The notes under the pieces are model-generated. The model was not told the origin of the DNA and did no database searches. It was given only the letters and a program-made list of their open reading frames with translations. A stretch of 64,000 nucleotides of DNA from Siderastrea siderea (taxonomy: Eukaryota > Cnidaria > Anthozoa > Scleractinia > Rhizangiidae), in assembly GCA_964030785.1 (NCBI GenBank), contig OZ034968.1, positions 51,843,730 through 51,907,729 of the forward strand, written 5' to 3'. The position numbers and the translations under genes are program-made. Positions 10,251 through 21,951 of the stretch are shown here, one piece after another (positions within the stretch are counted from its first letter, which is position 1; every line of letters begins with the position of its first letter).

Positions 10251-12780
10251 CTATGTATAGCCGGTAACAGAGCCACGGTGAGAAAAAACAGACCTAAGGC
10301 CAGCCTCACGCAGTGTAGCAGTAGCTAATAGTTTTGGCACAATGTTTTTATACTGGGGAGTAATTGCCGAGAGTTTTTGATGTTTTAGAAATATCAACAA
10401 GACAGTTTCGTTTACCTCCAAATCAGTGGCTGGGTCAAGCTCAAACTGGGTGCCAGTGCTCACAAACACTTTCTCCTTTGCCAAAACAAATCCTGGAGCT
10501 CTCTTCTTTCTCTTCTTCTGACTAATCCATAGCTCAACTGCCTCCCTGATGAGCTGTTCGCACTCATCTGTGCAAACGTCTGGACCATTTATAGAATTGT
10601 GGAGTAAGCTTTCCAACATCTTGTTGGAAAGACGTGATCTCAGCCTTGTTTTTATTCTCTTTATGGCACTAGCGCCGCGTTCAGCCCAAGCATTAGTAAT
10701 TGGCAAACTCAGAATTGCTTCTGCAAATGAGCTTAGAATGGGGAAAAGAGCGCCCATTTGTAAGAGTTTCTTTAGCACAACCTCAGTTTGTGTTTCCCCA
10801 GTGAGCTGGTCAGGTGCTGGAATACTGAACCTAGCCATATGAAACTTAAACAACTCAAACTCAGCAATAACCTCTGTGAGTTTCTCTTGGGCATAGATCT
10901 TCCCAATCTCAATCATTTCAGCCTTTCCATAGTCTAAGAATGCTGGTGAGTCAGGAGAAGGCAACAGAAAAGGGTCACACACGGTAAACAGGGAGAACAA
11001 TGGGAGGCTGTTTTGAAAGTGCTCGTCAAGATCATGGACAAGTGCATCCACATACTGGTGTAGGAGATTATCCACCTCAGCCATAGCTTGTCGGGTCACT
11101 TCTGCCTCTACTCCACGGACAGCCAGATGTCCATTTGGTTTAAGATCCTGGACAGCTTCAGTGATAGCTCTGTGACTCAAAGCTTCTTCTTTTAGACTTG
11201 GCGCAATGTGAGAGAAGGTTACGGATCCCTTTTGAAAAGTGTTAGAGACTGCGTCAAGGATTGGGATAACCTGGTACAAGATGTAGATCGCTGCAGCAAA
11301 CTTGAAAGTGTTCAAGCGCATGAAAAGACCTTTTGCCGCAGCATTGTGATGATCATCATCAAGCAATTTCAGCGTTGCTAGCACTGCCGGATAATCCTGT
11401 TTTAGACTTTTCACGGCTTTCCTCAATGACAGCTACCTGGTTCGGTATGCCTTTTGGATCTTGCGTGTCACAGCTTTCCTGGTGTTTTCACTTACATCTA
11501 AACTGTTCAATTTCATCTGCACCTTAGGATACAAAGCCGTCTTCTTGTTGGAATTTTCGAACAAAGACCATAGTTGACGCAAATTTGTTTCGACTACAGA
11601 TATGTATTTGACAGTGTCATCTGCACTGGAGCAAGCCAGAGCTAAACGGTGGCATACACACCATAGTTGCTGCATTATTGACGTTCTTCCGTCATTCATA
11701 TGTTCCTCTTGCTTCTTCTTAAGCTTTACTCGAACTCCATTTTTGCACCATCAGATGCAAGTCCCGCTAGAGACGCCCATTCTAGGTCATCCTTGTCTAG
11801 CTCCTGAGTTATCATGTCCACAATGGCATCTGCATTTGCACTGCTGTGGTGCTCCAGGAGATTCTGAACCGAGAGAAACTTTGTGTGAACTTGTGCATCA
11901 GATACGTATTGAACAAAAGAAACCAACTCTTCTGTTACAGCAACGTCACTCACTTCATCGCAAAGCAAGGAACAATAACAACCATTTGCAGCTGCTTCAA
12001 CTACTTGACCATTTAGGAACTGACCAATAGCAAGAAAATCTCTTGTCTACACCTCTCAGATTGATGAGTGAAGTACTTCATATCCTGTATCCCAAAGCGA
12101 GTTAAGAAGTCTATAAGTGGCAAGACCTTCAGGTTGGAAATTTCTTGTTTGGCAAGAAAATAAAACGCTGCAAATACTTGTACCAGAACCTCATCAACAA
12201 CTTCAGCTTTCTTGTCTATTTCTTTCTGTAACCATGGTGCCCGCTGAAGAAGGTCTTTGCTCACTGACTGCTTGTGTTCGTCTGAGTTACTATGGTCTGA
12301 TATTGCGGCCTTTCTATATCGGGTAGTAGGTGCATTAACAAACTTCATGCCTTTTCCTGTTTTGACATGCTTCTTACAAAGACAACAATACATACCCTCA
12401 CCCTCTTTAAGTACCAGCCACCACACACCACTTTTACGGCACGCTGCAATGTCGTCGTTGACCCATTCGTGTTTGAAAACATCAGACTTCGATGGCAATT
12501 GCCTGTTTATTTCAAGAGAAGACAGCGACTTGCAGTTGTTCTTGGCACACAGCACGTGGTTGTGTAATGTGTGATGATCAACACCAAAAGCTTCCTCGAG
12601 GATGCGCGTGTGCTGCTTTTCAGGAATAGTAGCGATTTTAGGTTCCTTAGGTTCCAGTGGAGTATTTGAAGTTGTCTGTAGGGTTGATACTGAGTTATGA
12701 ACTACAAGGGGTGCGTCTACAGTACAGTGACAGGTATTGCAGATGGTTCGACATCGGTCACTGAGGGTGCATGAATTTCA
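10251..12780 (-). pseudogene. hAT-transposase-derived gene, ZNF862-like (disrupted)
   Basis: The minus strand encodes about 800 residues of a protein like the ZNF862 / hAT-domesticated group. A TTF-like zinc region (CCLCKKHVKTGKGMKF, HSNSDEHKQS) is followed by a block with SLLCDEVSDVAVTEELVSF (hAT catalytic neighbourhood) and a segment with CVCHRLALACS. The C-terminal hAT dimerisation region reads LPITNAWAERGASAIKRIK, RLRSRL, then ISINGP-like sequence (LLHNSINGPD). Breaks are few: a frameshift near 12025, one near 11730, and a TAG at 11433-11435. Coding continues upstream to about 12770 without a clear start. Low damage suggests a fairly recent loss or a once-selected gene. The neighbouring acidic exon may be its end. 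Confidence 0.75.
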
Positions 12781-13758
12781 ACTTGAGCTGCTTGTTGGTC
12801 ACTATGGATGTTGTCACCTATGAAGAGACATCCAACCTCTCTCAATACTACATCTCGTCAGAGGTTAAAAATCATTCACTTTTTTGTTCTGTTTTGTTTT
12901 GCTCAAGATTTTATTTTGGGCTTACAACTCTTTCTATTCAGCCTAAGAAAACAACGCAAAAGTAATCTTCCAGTGAAAGAAAGGAAGCTACTTCTGGTGA
13001 CACGTTTCGTATGATTTACATGAAGAGCCACTTGAAAGTCAGCGGTTTCATTTCGTTCAAGCTACGTATCGCAACGAATCGCTGCATGTTCATTTATGCG
13101 TTGTCTTCAATTTTGAAAATTCGCGTTTATGGAGGCTATTTTTTCGAGAATATGTCAACCAGCAAAGTGGAACATATTTAAAAAAAGAAAAACTAGAAGA
13201 TGACGGATTTCACGGCCAAGAGGGACTTTTGCTTTGGCGAGGTCAATTCATCAAAAGAAGCGGAACCTTTGACGAAACTATTTTCTCCTCGCTTTCAACA
13301 CTGAAAGATGCACGTAAAAAGTTACTCTTTATAGCATTGTTACCTGTTTGCCTTCATGACCTCTTGTTCTTGTCAGAGCACAGAAAAGAAAGCATCGATT
13401 GCTGCCTCTTCATCTTGGAAATGACAAAGTGAACCACGAGTCAAAGAACAAAGGTGCACGTGCGTAGAAACGAGCATCCTGCACGAAGGAATTTATTCCA
13501 CGGAAACCCACCTAAAATTCTCACACTGCGAAAGGTACCAGCCAGCAATTAAAAAAGTAATATTTATTTAGTTTTGGAGAGGACAAATTGCGCCTTTTTT
13601 GTTTGCTTTTGTTTTGTTTGACGAGTTGAATTTTCGGGTAAACTCTAAGTAGTTGTAGGCGGTAAAGAGCGCTGTTACAGCCAGTACATTTTACCGGGTA
13701 CCAGTTGATAAGGAGAACACTGCATCGGGGAACATTTGTGCAATGTTTGGCCATTTGC
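12781..13758. other. No gene seen
   Basis: AT-rich flank of the hAT-derived gene and the LINE insertion site. No motif-bearing frame or repeat is evident. Confidence 0.4.
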
Positions 13759-13772
13759 AGTTACACAAAGAT
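13759..13772. repeat. LINE target-site duplication, 3' side
   Basis: AGTTACACAAAGAT, identical to 19012-19025 and immediately next to the A-rich end of the LINE (seen here as a T run). Confidence 0.93.
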
Positions 13773-14007
13773 TTTTTTTTTTTAATTGAAGAAAATAAGA
13801 CTTTACAATATTGAATGTTGGAAAAAAAAAAAAGACGTACAAAGAACAGATACAATATTGATAATACAGAGAAAAAATTACACCGTTTCACTACATAGAG
13901 GTACAAGTACAGAGTTAGTTTACAACAGATTAATTTAATTACAATTTTAACGAAAACAAGAAAAAAAAGAAATAGGAAGAAAAAAAAAAAAAAGCAGGTG
14001 GCACATT

Positions 14008-17000
14008 CTATGTGGAAACATTTTGAGGGGCTAAAGTGCATAATGTTGTCCATTTTGATCTAAATTTCGACAAGGTGTTGTTTTTAAAAGCGATTCTGCT
14101 TTCACAAAGGATCTTGTCTTTGAGAACGAGATGAAACATTTCAAAGCTTGGGGGGCTGTTATCCAACCAAGCCTGGAAAATGTGATATTTTGCGATGATT
14201 AGAACATGGTTTAATGCGCAAAACTTAGTACAGTCTGGTTTATAGCCGTACAGAATATCCGTCACGCTTAAGGAACGATTCTCCGATTGTTTCTCATTCC
14301 ACCAATTAACAATTTCACGCCAAAAACTTTGCATAATGGGGCATTCATACAAAAGATGAACCAAAGTTTCGTTGGGAAAGTTGCAGCGCTCACAGCGAGG
14401 TGACGTTTTCAGTCCCATTTTAAAAAGGCGTTTGTTTGTAGGAAGAGTACCATGAATGATTTTGTATTGGAAACATCTTAGTTTGTTTTCTACTGTGACT
14501 TTAAAAGGCAATTGGTAGATAGCTTTCGGGGATAAGTTTTTTCCGACTAGTTCTAGTTCTATTTTTGGGGATTTAAGAACTTTCAAAACAAAAAGTTTGC
14601 GAGCAATTTTGGCAGTGACATTAGAGGGGGTTAGGTTATCTCTGACAGCCATATTGGAGGGTATTTGCTTAGGATTTAAAAGGGAGTTTTTCCACCCAAT
14701 AGGGATTGCAGAGAGGAGGCCGTAATATTTTAAGAAATTTACTTTTAGACCATATTTATCTTGAAATTCGGTTATGGACAAGAACCTACCATCTACCAGA
14801 AGGTCGCGTATTTTAATCACACCTTTTTGATACCATGACAGAAAAAAGATCGGTTTTCCATCTATTCTAATAAAACGGTTGTTCCAAATGATTTCATTTC
14901 CGTATTTGTCAGCCGATGAGGGGTCTGTGGAATGTATCTCCTGCCAGGCCAAAAGTATTTCTTTGTAGAAGGAGGGTAATTCTGAAGACAGATTTAAGTC
15001 ATGTATATCAAAGTTACATTCGAAAAGGAAAGTGCCACCGAGGTGGGTTGTGGCCAAGGAGAAGGCAGCGCACCATTTACTATCTCCAGCTTCACATAAT
15101 CGCTTTGCCCACGCAGCCTTAAGAGATTTATCCATCATAACAAAGTCAACCATGTTAAGACCGCCTTTATCAAGAGGACCAATAAGAGTGTGCCGTTTAA
15201 TTTTATCCGGCTTCATTTTCCATACGAACCTGAAGCAAATATCGTTGACTTGTTTACATATGTTGGATGAAACTGAGAGAACAGATGTGTTATAGACTAG
15301 TTTGGAGATGGCGAGAGTCTTGACAATGCATATCCTACCTATTAAAGTTAGATTTCTCGCTGACCACCGGTTTAAAGTCTTTTTCAGTGATACAATTTTT
15401 TCTTCGAAATTGATTCTGCAGCTAACCGCCGGGTCGTAAGCGAAAGCAACACCGAGAGCAATTACGTATTTCTCTGGCCACGAGATACTAAAGGGGGATC
15501 GCTTGCCCTTGTTTTGTTTAAGGCTGCCAAGCCACATTCCTTCTGTTTTAGAAATGTTTATTTTAAGACCTGAACACTCTCCAAATTCACTTAGGAGGTT
15601 AAATAGGTGGTCCGCAGAAGAGTCGTTAAGTATGAAGGCTGTGATGTCATCAGCATACAGACTTAGTTTTATTTCAGTGTCATTAAGTTTCAGGCCACAT
15701 ATGTTATTATTCTGCCTGATGGATTGGGCCAGCGTTTCAACAGCCAAGATAAATAGCAGCCCTGATAGGGGACACCCTTGCCTGACTCCTCTATGAAGGG
15801 AGAAGAAATTCGAAGCAAAACCATTATTAAGTACGCAGCTGGAGATGTTAGAATAAAAGACGTGAATCCAGTTCTGGAACATTGGCCCAAAGTTCATAGC
15901 GTCAATAGCCTCGAATAAGAACTTCCATTCGAGGGAATCAAAAGCTTTTTCGAAATCTATAAATAGAAGCATGCCAGGCAGATTTTGTTTCTCGTACACA
16001 TCGATAACATCGGAGATTAAGCGGATATTTTCTCCAATAAAACGATTTTTTACGTATCCAGTTTGATCACTATTTGTTAAAGTCGGAAGAACTTTCTCTA
16101 GTCGATTTGCAATGCATTTGGTTGCAATTTTGTAATCTGTATTTAACAAAGAAATTGGTCGCCAGTTTTTCAGAAGAAGATTATCTTTGTTTTTCTTTGG
16201 TATAAGCGAGATCACGCCTCTTCTTTGTGAGATTGACATTTCGCCTTTTTGGTAGGCATCATTATAGCAGTCAATTAAAGGGCCCACAACATCGTTCCAG
16301 AAACATAAATAAAATTCTGCTGTGAGGCCGTCGGAACCGGGGGTTTTGTTTTTTGCAAAAGTTTTGAGAATAGACAGACATTCATCGGCAGTAATAAGAC
16401 CTTCGCAGATGTTTTGCTGTTCGGCATTTAGTTTGGGTACCATTTCAGGGTTTAGGAAGTGTTTGCTGGGTTCATTAAATGTGCTAACTTCAGGCAATTG
16501 TGAAGTGTACAGCGTTTTGTAAAAATGTTCCATCTCCAATAGAATTTTGTTTGGTTCCTCTAGGTACTCATTTTCATCTGTTTTTAATTTAACAATGTGT
16601 TTCCTGTTATGCGAGCGCTTTTCCAAATTGACGAAGTACTTGTTATTCCTTTCGCCGTGCTCGTACCACCTTACTCTGCTCCTAATTATAGCACCTTTTG
16701 TTTTGCGCTCAGATAAGTTTTTCAGTTCCAATTTAACGCTTCTCGCTTCAGTTGTTAAATTCACATCGTTGGGGTTTTTACCGAGAAGAACATTGAGTTC
16801 GTTTAATTTTCGAAGTAGGTCCATTTCTTTGTTCTTTCTGTTTTTGCTAAGGCGTTTTGCAAATCGTATACAGAAATCCCTGATTTCCATTTTAATCATT
16901 TCCCAATAAAGTCTTTTGTCATCAGTTTTACTGTGCTTTTCTTTTGCGTGAATTAGAAAGAATTTCAGGTTTAAGACAAATTCTTCATTTTCAAGGAGGG

Positions 17001-17766
17001 AATTTTTGAATTTCCAAAATCCTGGACCAGGTTTTTTCTGTGAATTTTCGTACTGAATTTCAACATAGATTGGGGAATGATCGGAATCATGATATGCTTT
17101 AACCTCCGTTTTACATGAGCGCGGCACTAGGTGTTTAGACACAAGCCAGTAATCTAGGCGGCATTGTATTTTGCCAGAACTGTTGCTCCACGTGAAACGT
17201 TGGGAGGAGGGGTGATGAAGTCGCCAAATGTCAACGAGACCCAAAGTGTTGCGAAGGTCGTTTATGCTATCAATAACGCTTCTTCGGTTGTTTGTATCTT
17301 TTCCTCCCGTCTTATCAACACTTTCAAGCGGGCAGTTGAAATCGCCACCAAGGATGATATTGTCGTTAGAGTAGGGTCGCAATTTGTTAGACAATTCATT
17401 GAAAAACGTTTTTTGGAGACTTGGATCATTTGGAGCGTAAATGTTGACAAAACAAAATTCTTCATCTTGTAGCGAAGCCCGAACGAGAAGAAACCTCCCT
17501 TTTTTGTCTCGGATAATGTCAGGGTTTTCAATTTTGAAAGTCGGTTTGATTAACAACATCACGCCTCTGCTGTGTTTTGAACCATGGGAGTAGAAAACGT
17601 CGCCACCCCATTCCGCGCGCCATATGTTTTCAATTTTGTCGTCGCTATAGGTTTCTTGTAAGAAAATTACGTCATATTTACCGTTATGGAGCCAACGAAA
17701 TAAATTCCTTCGTTTGATCGACTTATTTATGCCTCTGATGTTCAGAGAAATACATTTAAGATTCAT
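14008..17766 (-). CDS. LINE ORF2: endonuclease and reverse transcriptase (intact)
   Basis: An open frame of 1252 codons begins with ATG at 17766 and ends with TGA or TAA at 14008. An apurinic-type endonuclease fills about residues 1-235: SLNIRG near 8, LQETYSDD near 37, GGDFNCPL near 142, and YHDSDHSP near 230. The reverse transcriptase follows, with FEKAFDSLEW near 605, GVRQGCPLSG near 664 and the active site LYADD near 703. A C-terminal zinc motif of the form CxxC...HxxxxC (CERCNF...HLLYEC) lies near 1127. Length is close to the approximately 1300 residues usual for Tx1-type ORF2. The enzyme nicks target DNA and copies the element RNA there. All key residues that I can see are retained. Confidence 0.95.
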   Translation of the reverse strand: MNLKCISLNIRGINKSIKRRNLFRWLHNGKYDVIFLQETYSDDKIENIWRAEWGGDVFYSHGSKHSRGVMLLIKPTFKIENPDIIRDKKGRFLLVRASLQDEEFCFVNIYAPNDPSLQKTFFNELSNKLRPYSNDNIILGGDFNCPLESVDKTGGKDTNNRRSVIDSINDLRNTLGLVDIWRLHHPSSQRFTWSNSSGKIQCRLDYWLVSKHLVPRSCKTEVKAYHDSDHSPIYVEIQYENSQKKPGPGFWKFKNSLLENEEFVLNLKFFLIHAKEKHSKTDDKRLYWEMIKMEIRDFCIRFAKRLSKNRKNKEMDLLRKLNELNVLLGKNPNDVNLTTEARSVKLELKNLSERKTKGAIIRSRVRWYEHGERNNKYFVNLEKRSHNRKHIVKLKTDENEYLEEPNKILLEMEHFYKTLYTSQLPEVSTFNEPSKHFLNPEMVPKLNAEQQNICEGLITADECLSILKTFAKNKTPGSDGLTAEFYLCFWNDVVGPLIDCYNDAYQKGEMSISQRRGVISLIPKKNKDNLLLKNWRPISLLNTDYKIATKCIANRLEKVLPTLTNSDQTGYVKNRFIGENIRLISDVIDVYEKQNLPGMLLFIDFEKAFDSLEWKFLFEAIDAMNFGPMFQNWIHVFYSNISSCVLNNGFASNFFSLHRGVRQGCPLSGLLFILAVETLAQSIRQNNNICGLKLNDTEIKLSLYADDITAFILNDSSADHLFNLLSEFGECSGLKINISKTEGMWLGSLKQNKGKRSPFSISWPEKYVIALGVAFAYDPAVSCRINFEEKIVSLKKTLNRWSARNLTLIGRICIVKTLAISKLVYNTSVLSVSSNICKQVNDICFRFVWKMKPDKIKRHTLIGPLDKGGLNMVDFVMMDKSLKAAWAKRLCEAGDSKWCAAFSLATTHLGGTFLFECNFDIHDLNLSSELPSFYKEILLAWQEIHSTDPSSADKYGNEIIWNNRFIRIDGKPIFFLSWYQKGVIKIRDLLVDGRFLSITEFQDKYGLKVNFLKYYGLLSAIPIGWKNSLLNPKQIPSNMAVRDNLTPSNVTAKIARKLFVLKVLKSPKIELELVGKNLSPKAIYQLPFKVTVENKLRCFQYKIIHGTLPTNKRLFKMGLKTSPRCERCNFPNETLVHLLYECPIMQSFWREIVNWWNEKQSENRSLSVTDILYGYKPDCTKFCALNHVLIIAKYHIFQAWLDNSPPSFEMFHLVLKDKILCESRIAFKNNTLSKFRSKWTTLCTLAPQNVST

Positions 17767-18109
17767 GTTTGCTTAAAAACATAAATTACTGGGCAACAAA
17801 TGCGCACCGGTCAAAAGGGATATTTCCCAAGAGATGTGCCTGACTGCAACTATTTAAAAAAGAAAATAAATTAACATTAAACACACAATAGAAACTAAAA
17901 GAGCCGACAAGTGGCTTATTGTATAGAAGGGATACTAGAGAATGACTAAAACTCATGAAGATAATTAAAGGTGTCCCCTCTACGCCTCCCCGCGACCTAA
18001 TTATTAATTCTAGTTTCGTTCAACGTGATTGAAAAAAGAAATTATAAGCAAGGGCGAAACCTTATTAAATAAAAATATCTGGAAAATACATGGTTTTAGG
18101 CAATACATT

Positions 18110-18956
18110 TCAACTAGCTGTAACCTCATCAACAGAAATTTTGAAAAAGACTTTACCATCAACTGTCCACACACTGTGCCAATGGTTCAACTTTTTGGTT
18201 TTCCAGACTTTGTTGAAAAGTTCGCGGCGTCTTCTTGTGAGGTTCTCATTGATGTATACGATGTCTGCTCCAGGGAAAACATGGTTTAAGCTTTGATTCT
18301 TCAACTGCTTGCGGGCGCTGTATAGTGCTTTCTTAACTTCGTACGATTTAAATCTGGCAATGACTGGCCTGGGTTTGTTTGATTTCTTGTTTGCGGATAA
18401 CCGGTGGCAGATGTCAATGTCATTGTTTCGAATAGGGACGTTGAGCACATTTCCGAGCTTAATAATTTGTTCGGCCAGGTTTTCTTGGGAGCTCTCTGGA
18501 ATGCTGTGGAACTCTAGATTATGTTCTTGAGTACTGTTCTAAGTCGTCAATCTTGTTGATAGCGGTGGCAAGGTCTTCGGCCATTATATCATTGTCTTCT
18601 TTGACTTCTTTGAGACTAGCTTTTAGAGACTTGACTTCTTTCTTTAAGGTTTGGTTTTCCTTCACAAGCTTTTCCACTTCAGCTATATGAAAGCTTAGCG
18701 ATTCGTGTAAATCGGCGTATTGCTTTCGTAAAGCTTGATTGTCTTCTAACAATTTGTTAGTGTTGTCTTGTATTTGTGTCAAAATCTCGCGCATATCCGC
18801 CATTTCGATGCTATCGGATGTTGAAGGCATAATTCTTACCGATTTGGCAGGCGGAGTTTTGGAATCAGGGGAGCTGCTACTGCTGCATCTTTCCTGCCGT
18901 TTGCCACGTAAATAAAAAGTGGTAAGGCCTTCCTTGTTTTTATCTTCTTCGGTCAT
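18110..18956 (-). pseudogene. LINE ORF1 with a single frameshift
   Basis: ORF1 starts with ATG at 18956-18954 and first encodes a Ser/Pro-rich leader, then a long coiled coil (LVKENQTLKKEVKSLKASL). It reaches DDLEQYSRT and hits a stop at 18519. The downstream half continues in another frame (18530-18110) with NLEFHSIPES, DICHRLSANKKS and RPVIARFKS, the RNA-binding (RRM-like plus C-terminal) part usual for L1/Tx1 ORF1 proteins. A one-base loss close to 18530 in AAGAACATAATC explains the break. The product should coat the element RNA. No zinc knuckle is evident. Confidence 0.85.
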
Positions 18957-19011
18957 CGGGAAGGTAAAGAAACGGACTACGGAAAAGTCCGTCCGGCCGC
19001 CATGCCGCCGT

Positions 19012-19025
19012 AGTTACACAAAGAT
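19012..19025. repeat. LINE target-site duplication, 5' side
   Basis: AGTTACACAAAGAT, identical to 13759-13772. It abuts the GC-rich 5' leader of the LINE. Confidence 0.93.
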
Positions 19026-19425
19026 AGATTGTACAGTGTATCTGGCAGGGAAGTCTGACTCTGGGAGGGAACAAAAATAGTATAACTTTTTTATAAAGAG
19101 GTCGAACTTGATTTACGTGGGGCAAACTACATCTGTGAGATATTACTGACACGATCAGTGAGTTTATTTCACATCAGAACGGAACATTCCACTGCATTTA
19201 GGAAGATGATCTGAGCTCAATTATTATGTTAAGATGTGTAATCGCACTATTAAACTTAGCTATTACTTACAATAACTGCCATTTGCATGTTTAACTTTTA
19301 GACGTTGCATTTGCACAAAAGAGTTAAGTGTTGTTAGTAATTGTTAAAACTCCAACCCGTAACATTAACCCTCTTGAGATTTTAAACCAGTTACCTGGCC
19401 TCCAGTGGCTGATTTATAATTTTGA

Positions 19426-19607
19426 TACAGCAGAACCTTCTCTTTTGGGACATCTCTATTCAGGGGGTGCTAACATTCACAAACTGTTGTCATGAAAAAT
19501 TGACTGTTCTGGACCATAATCTGTGCAGTATAACATCTAATAACTGGCCATTCAAAAGACATTTTTCTCTGTCCTGAGGGTATCCCCTGAATGGAGGTTC
19601 CACTGTA
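19426..19607. repeat. MITE-like repeat with inverted ends
   Basis: The left end TACAGCAGAACCTTC and the right end GAGGTTCCACTGTA are imperfect inverted copies. Inner words TATTCAGGGG and CCCCTGAATG also pair. CAGTGGAACCTC-type ends suggest a hAT-related non-autonomous element. There are no open frames. Confidence 0.5.
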
Positions 19608-20714
19608 TAAGCTAGGTTATTGATGTCTACCTACCATATTTAATTAAATATACGGTGTGTGGACTCAGTTGCACCATGGGAATGCGATAAGCCCTTTTCC
19701 GGCAGGTATCCTTTCTTTTTGTAAGATGCCGAAGGACTAATTTGTTTTACATATTTTAAATTTAATTTAAAAAAAACATCCGTCTTAATTCAAGCAGCCA
19801 ACTTTAACACCAGCTACGTTTGTAATTACCTATTATAAGTAAATAACATATAACTCTGTAACGTTCCATAAGCTTACAGCATGTGAAATGTTGGCAAAGC
19901 CATCAACCACAGTGTTATGATGGCCAGTGCTGCCACTCTTTTCCCACCCTTGTTCACAACTTGGATGGTTGGAATGAGGCAAGTGAGGATCTGAGAGTGA
20001 GAAATATTTCACAATGTGTCAGTTCAGTATTAAAAAATTTTCCATTTATAACACAATGTACTGCTTGCATTGAGGTTTCTTTTAGCTGATACAGAGATAT
20101 GAGAGGGTCTGAATGGTACTATTGCAACATTTAAGGATGGATCAGCTGGTCACGTGATTGTGGAGTAAGCAAGATCAGCACTCATAACTCAAGGTGTGTG
20201 GTATTAAACTTCCAGAAGAGAAAATAAATGTACATGATTGTGCAAAATGCAAATTGAATTAATAAGAAGGATTTTCACACGACCGTACTACTGACACTTT
20301 CTTGTCACTTTTGACTGCATTCACAATAGCACTTTCAAGCTTTTGCAGAGAAGTCTGTTCTATTGCACCATAACCTGCGTCATCGACCATGTCAAAAATT
20401 GTCTATTGGATGGTGCGTGTTGTTGCCCCATCCTTTCCAGTTGATAACCGAGTCTAAATGAAGAAGTATTAGACATTGATTTCTAATAATTACTCATCTT
20501 TTTTCTTTGAAATAGAAAATGATGAGCCTGAGATGGCTAAAGCAACAGTAGGATTTGCTCAGGTTTGCAATCTAAACGAAGGAAGTTTAAGCCCTGATTT
20601 ACGGCAGAACGTCATTTGTGAAGGAAAATGGTCCTGAATTGCCTGATTTTTCATGGAGGCCCTTTGTTGGATGATTTGACTTCCAAAGATGAGATTCCAG
20701 ACATGAATATTTAG
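19608..20714. other. No gene seen
   Basis: AT-rich. A short open piece at about 20525-20565 (ENDEPEMAKATVGF) could be part of the CACTA-like gene that follows, but I cannot bound it. Confidence 0.3.
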
Positions 20715-21111
20715 AGAAGCTACCGTTACAAACCAAGAGGAAACAGTCATAGATGATCTGCCTCTTCATCAGGATTCACCCTCACCAGTTAGTGTTGGAG
20801 AGAATTCCCTGTTACTTATGGCGTTTGCTGTACGCCACAAGCATTCTCAAATTGCACTTGAAGATTTGTTAGAACTTATTCATTTTCATTGCCCGAGACG
20901 TAACAACAATTGTATCACTGAACTTAAGGAATTTCTTCTAAAGCATCCAGTTTTAAAATACTTCTATTGCCCAGATGTGATATGTAACCCTTGCATTGGT
21001 ACAACACAGCCCGAGAGTGGAGATAACTGTGCAGTATGTGGAACCCCACTAAACTGCTCATCCTACTTCATTGAAATAGCTATTATGGAACAGCTAAAGA
21101 CACAGTTTTAG
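20715..21111 (+). pseudogene. CACTA/tnp2-like transposase, N-terminal exon
   Basis: After an acceptor-like AATATTTAG the plus strand is open for about 130 codons to the TAG ending at 21111. It contains LLLMAFAVRHKHSQIALEDL, then a zinc-ribbon-like set of cysteines (YCPDVICNPC and CAVCGTPLNC). This pattern precedes the tnp2-type catalytic domain in a repeated cnidarian family, and a matching downstream block occurs at 22608-22900. Together they look like a broken or intron-rich CACTA (En/Spm) transposase gene. The catalytic core itself is not seen in between. Confidence 0.5.
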
Positions 21112-21951
21112 TAGGTAAAATCGAGTCGTCATGGCAGCCAAGAACCTTAAGTTTCATTTTATATGTAGCTTTTGCAATTTATTGAGTAATTATAAATAAT
21201 AACAAGTAGAAGAAAAAGTTCAGTTGTGTTTTTGATGAAAGCGAAACGTTCAAGTTACGAAATTTGCATTGGAGGGCTTCATCTTTGTTTTCTTCGTAGC
21301 GAAGAGCTTGTCCTGTTCTGACACATACAAGTGAAGTTTTTAAAGGGTTTAAGGTACATGATTTTGAGCATTACGGTGAAAGAAATTAAGTTTTGAAATG
21401 GAAATTTGATTTATGTCATTGGAAACGTGTCATTTACTTTTTGTTTATGTAAATGTGGACTTAAAAAACTTATTAGAAGATGTGCTCAGATTTCAGACAG
21501 ATGTGATCAGCCAATTTCACTTGCGTGGGTGGACAAGTGTAACCCAAATTTCATTTAAGTATAAACTTGTGGGTTTTCGAATAAACGTTTTCAAAATGAT
21601 TCCTCTGACCGTAATTCTGTGTTTGTTCATTCATAACAGTAGGTCAAAGCACAGTTGCAAGACAACAGCATCTAATTTGCACTAGCATCACTGCAGTGAG
21701 ATGCTGGCAGATAACTGTTTTCAATTTTGACTATTGGGTCCATCTCTTTGGGCAATTGTCGATTTTCTTGTCCTAGAGGTTTCAATAGTAATAGTCTTGT
21801 AAGCTAAGCAGTTTTCGTTCCAAAGCTTTTTCTAAAAAGCTTCCGAAAACAGAGGCTTACTTCGTGCCGCGTGATTTGTTGACATCAAACGCGATGAAAA
21901 GCCAAAAGATAATCCATTCATTTCAGAGCAAAATACATTTTGTTGTTGTAA
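21112..21951. other. No gene seen
   Basis: AT-rich. Short open frames only; it may be intron of the CACTA-like gene. Confidence 0.35.

Larger units (their letters stand above)
13773..19011 (-). mobile_element. Full-length L1/Tx1-type LINE
   Basis: A 5.24-kb non-LTR retrotransposon lies on the minus strand. From its 5' end (19011) it has a roughly 55-base GC-rich leader, ORF1 (18956-18110), a 343-base spacer, ORF2 (17766-14008), a 3' UTR with A/T-rich stretches, and an A tail (T run at 13773-13783 on the plus strand). Identical 14-bp flanks mark target-primed integration and fix both ends. ORF2 is open throughout and ORF1 has one frameshift, so the insertion is young. It can no longer move on its own products unless ORF1 is supplied by another copy. 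Endonuclease plus RT order and the C-terminal CCHC place it in the L1/Tx1 group. Confidence 0.92.

Noticed and set aside
13691..14053. 120-codon minus-strand frame after ORF2
   Set aside because: It is Phe/Leu-rich because it reads the T-rich 3' UTR and A tail of the LINE.
18940..19152. Minus-strand open frame upstream of LINE ORF1
   Set aside because: It crosses the element border and target-site duplication, so it cannot be a LINE gene.
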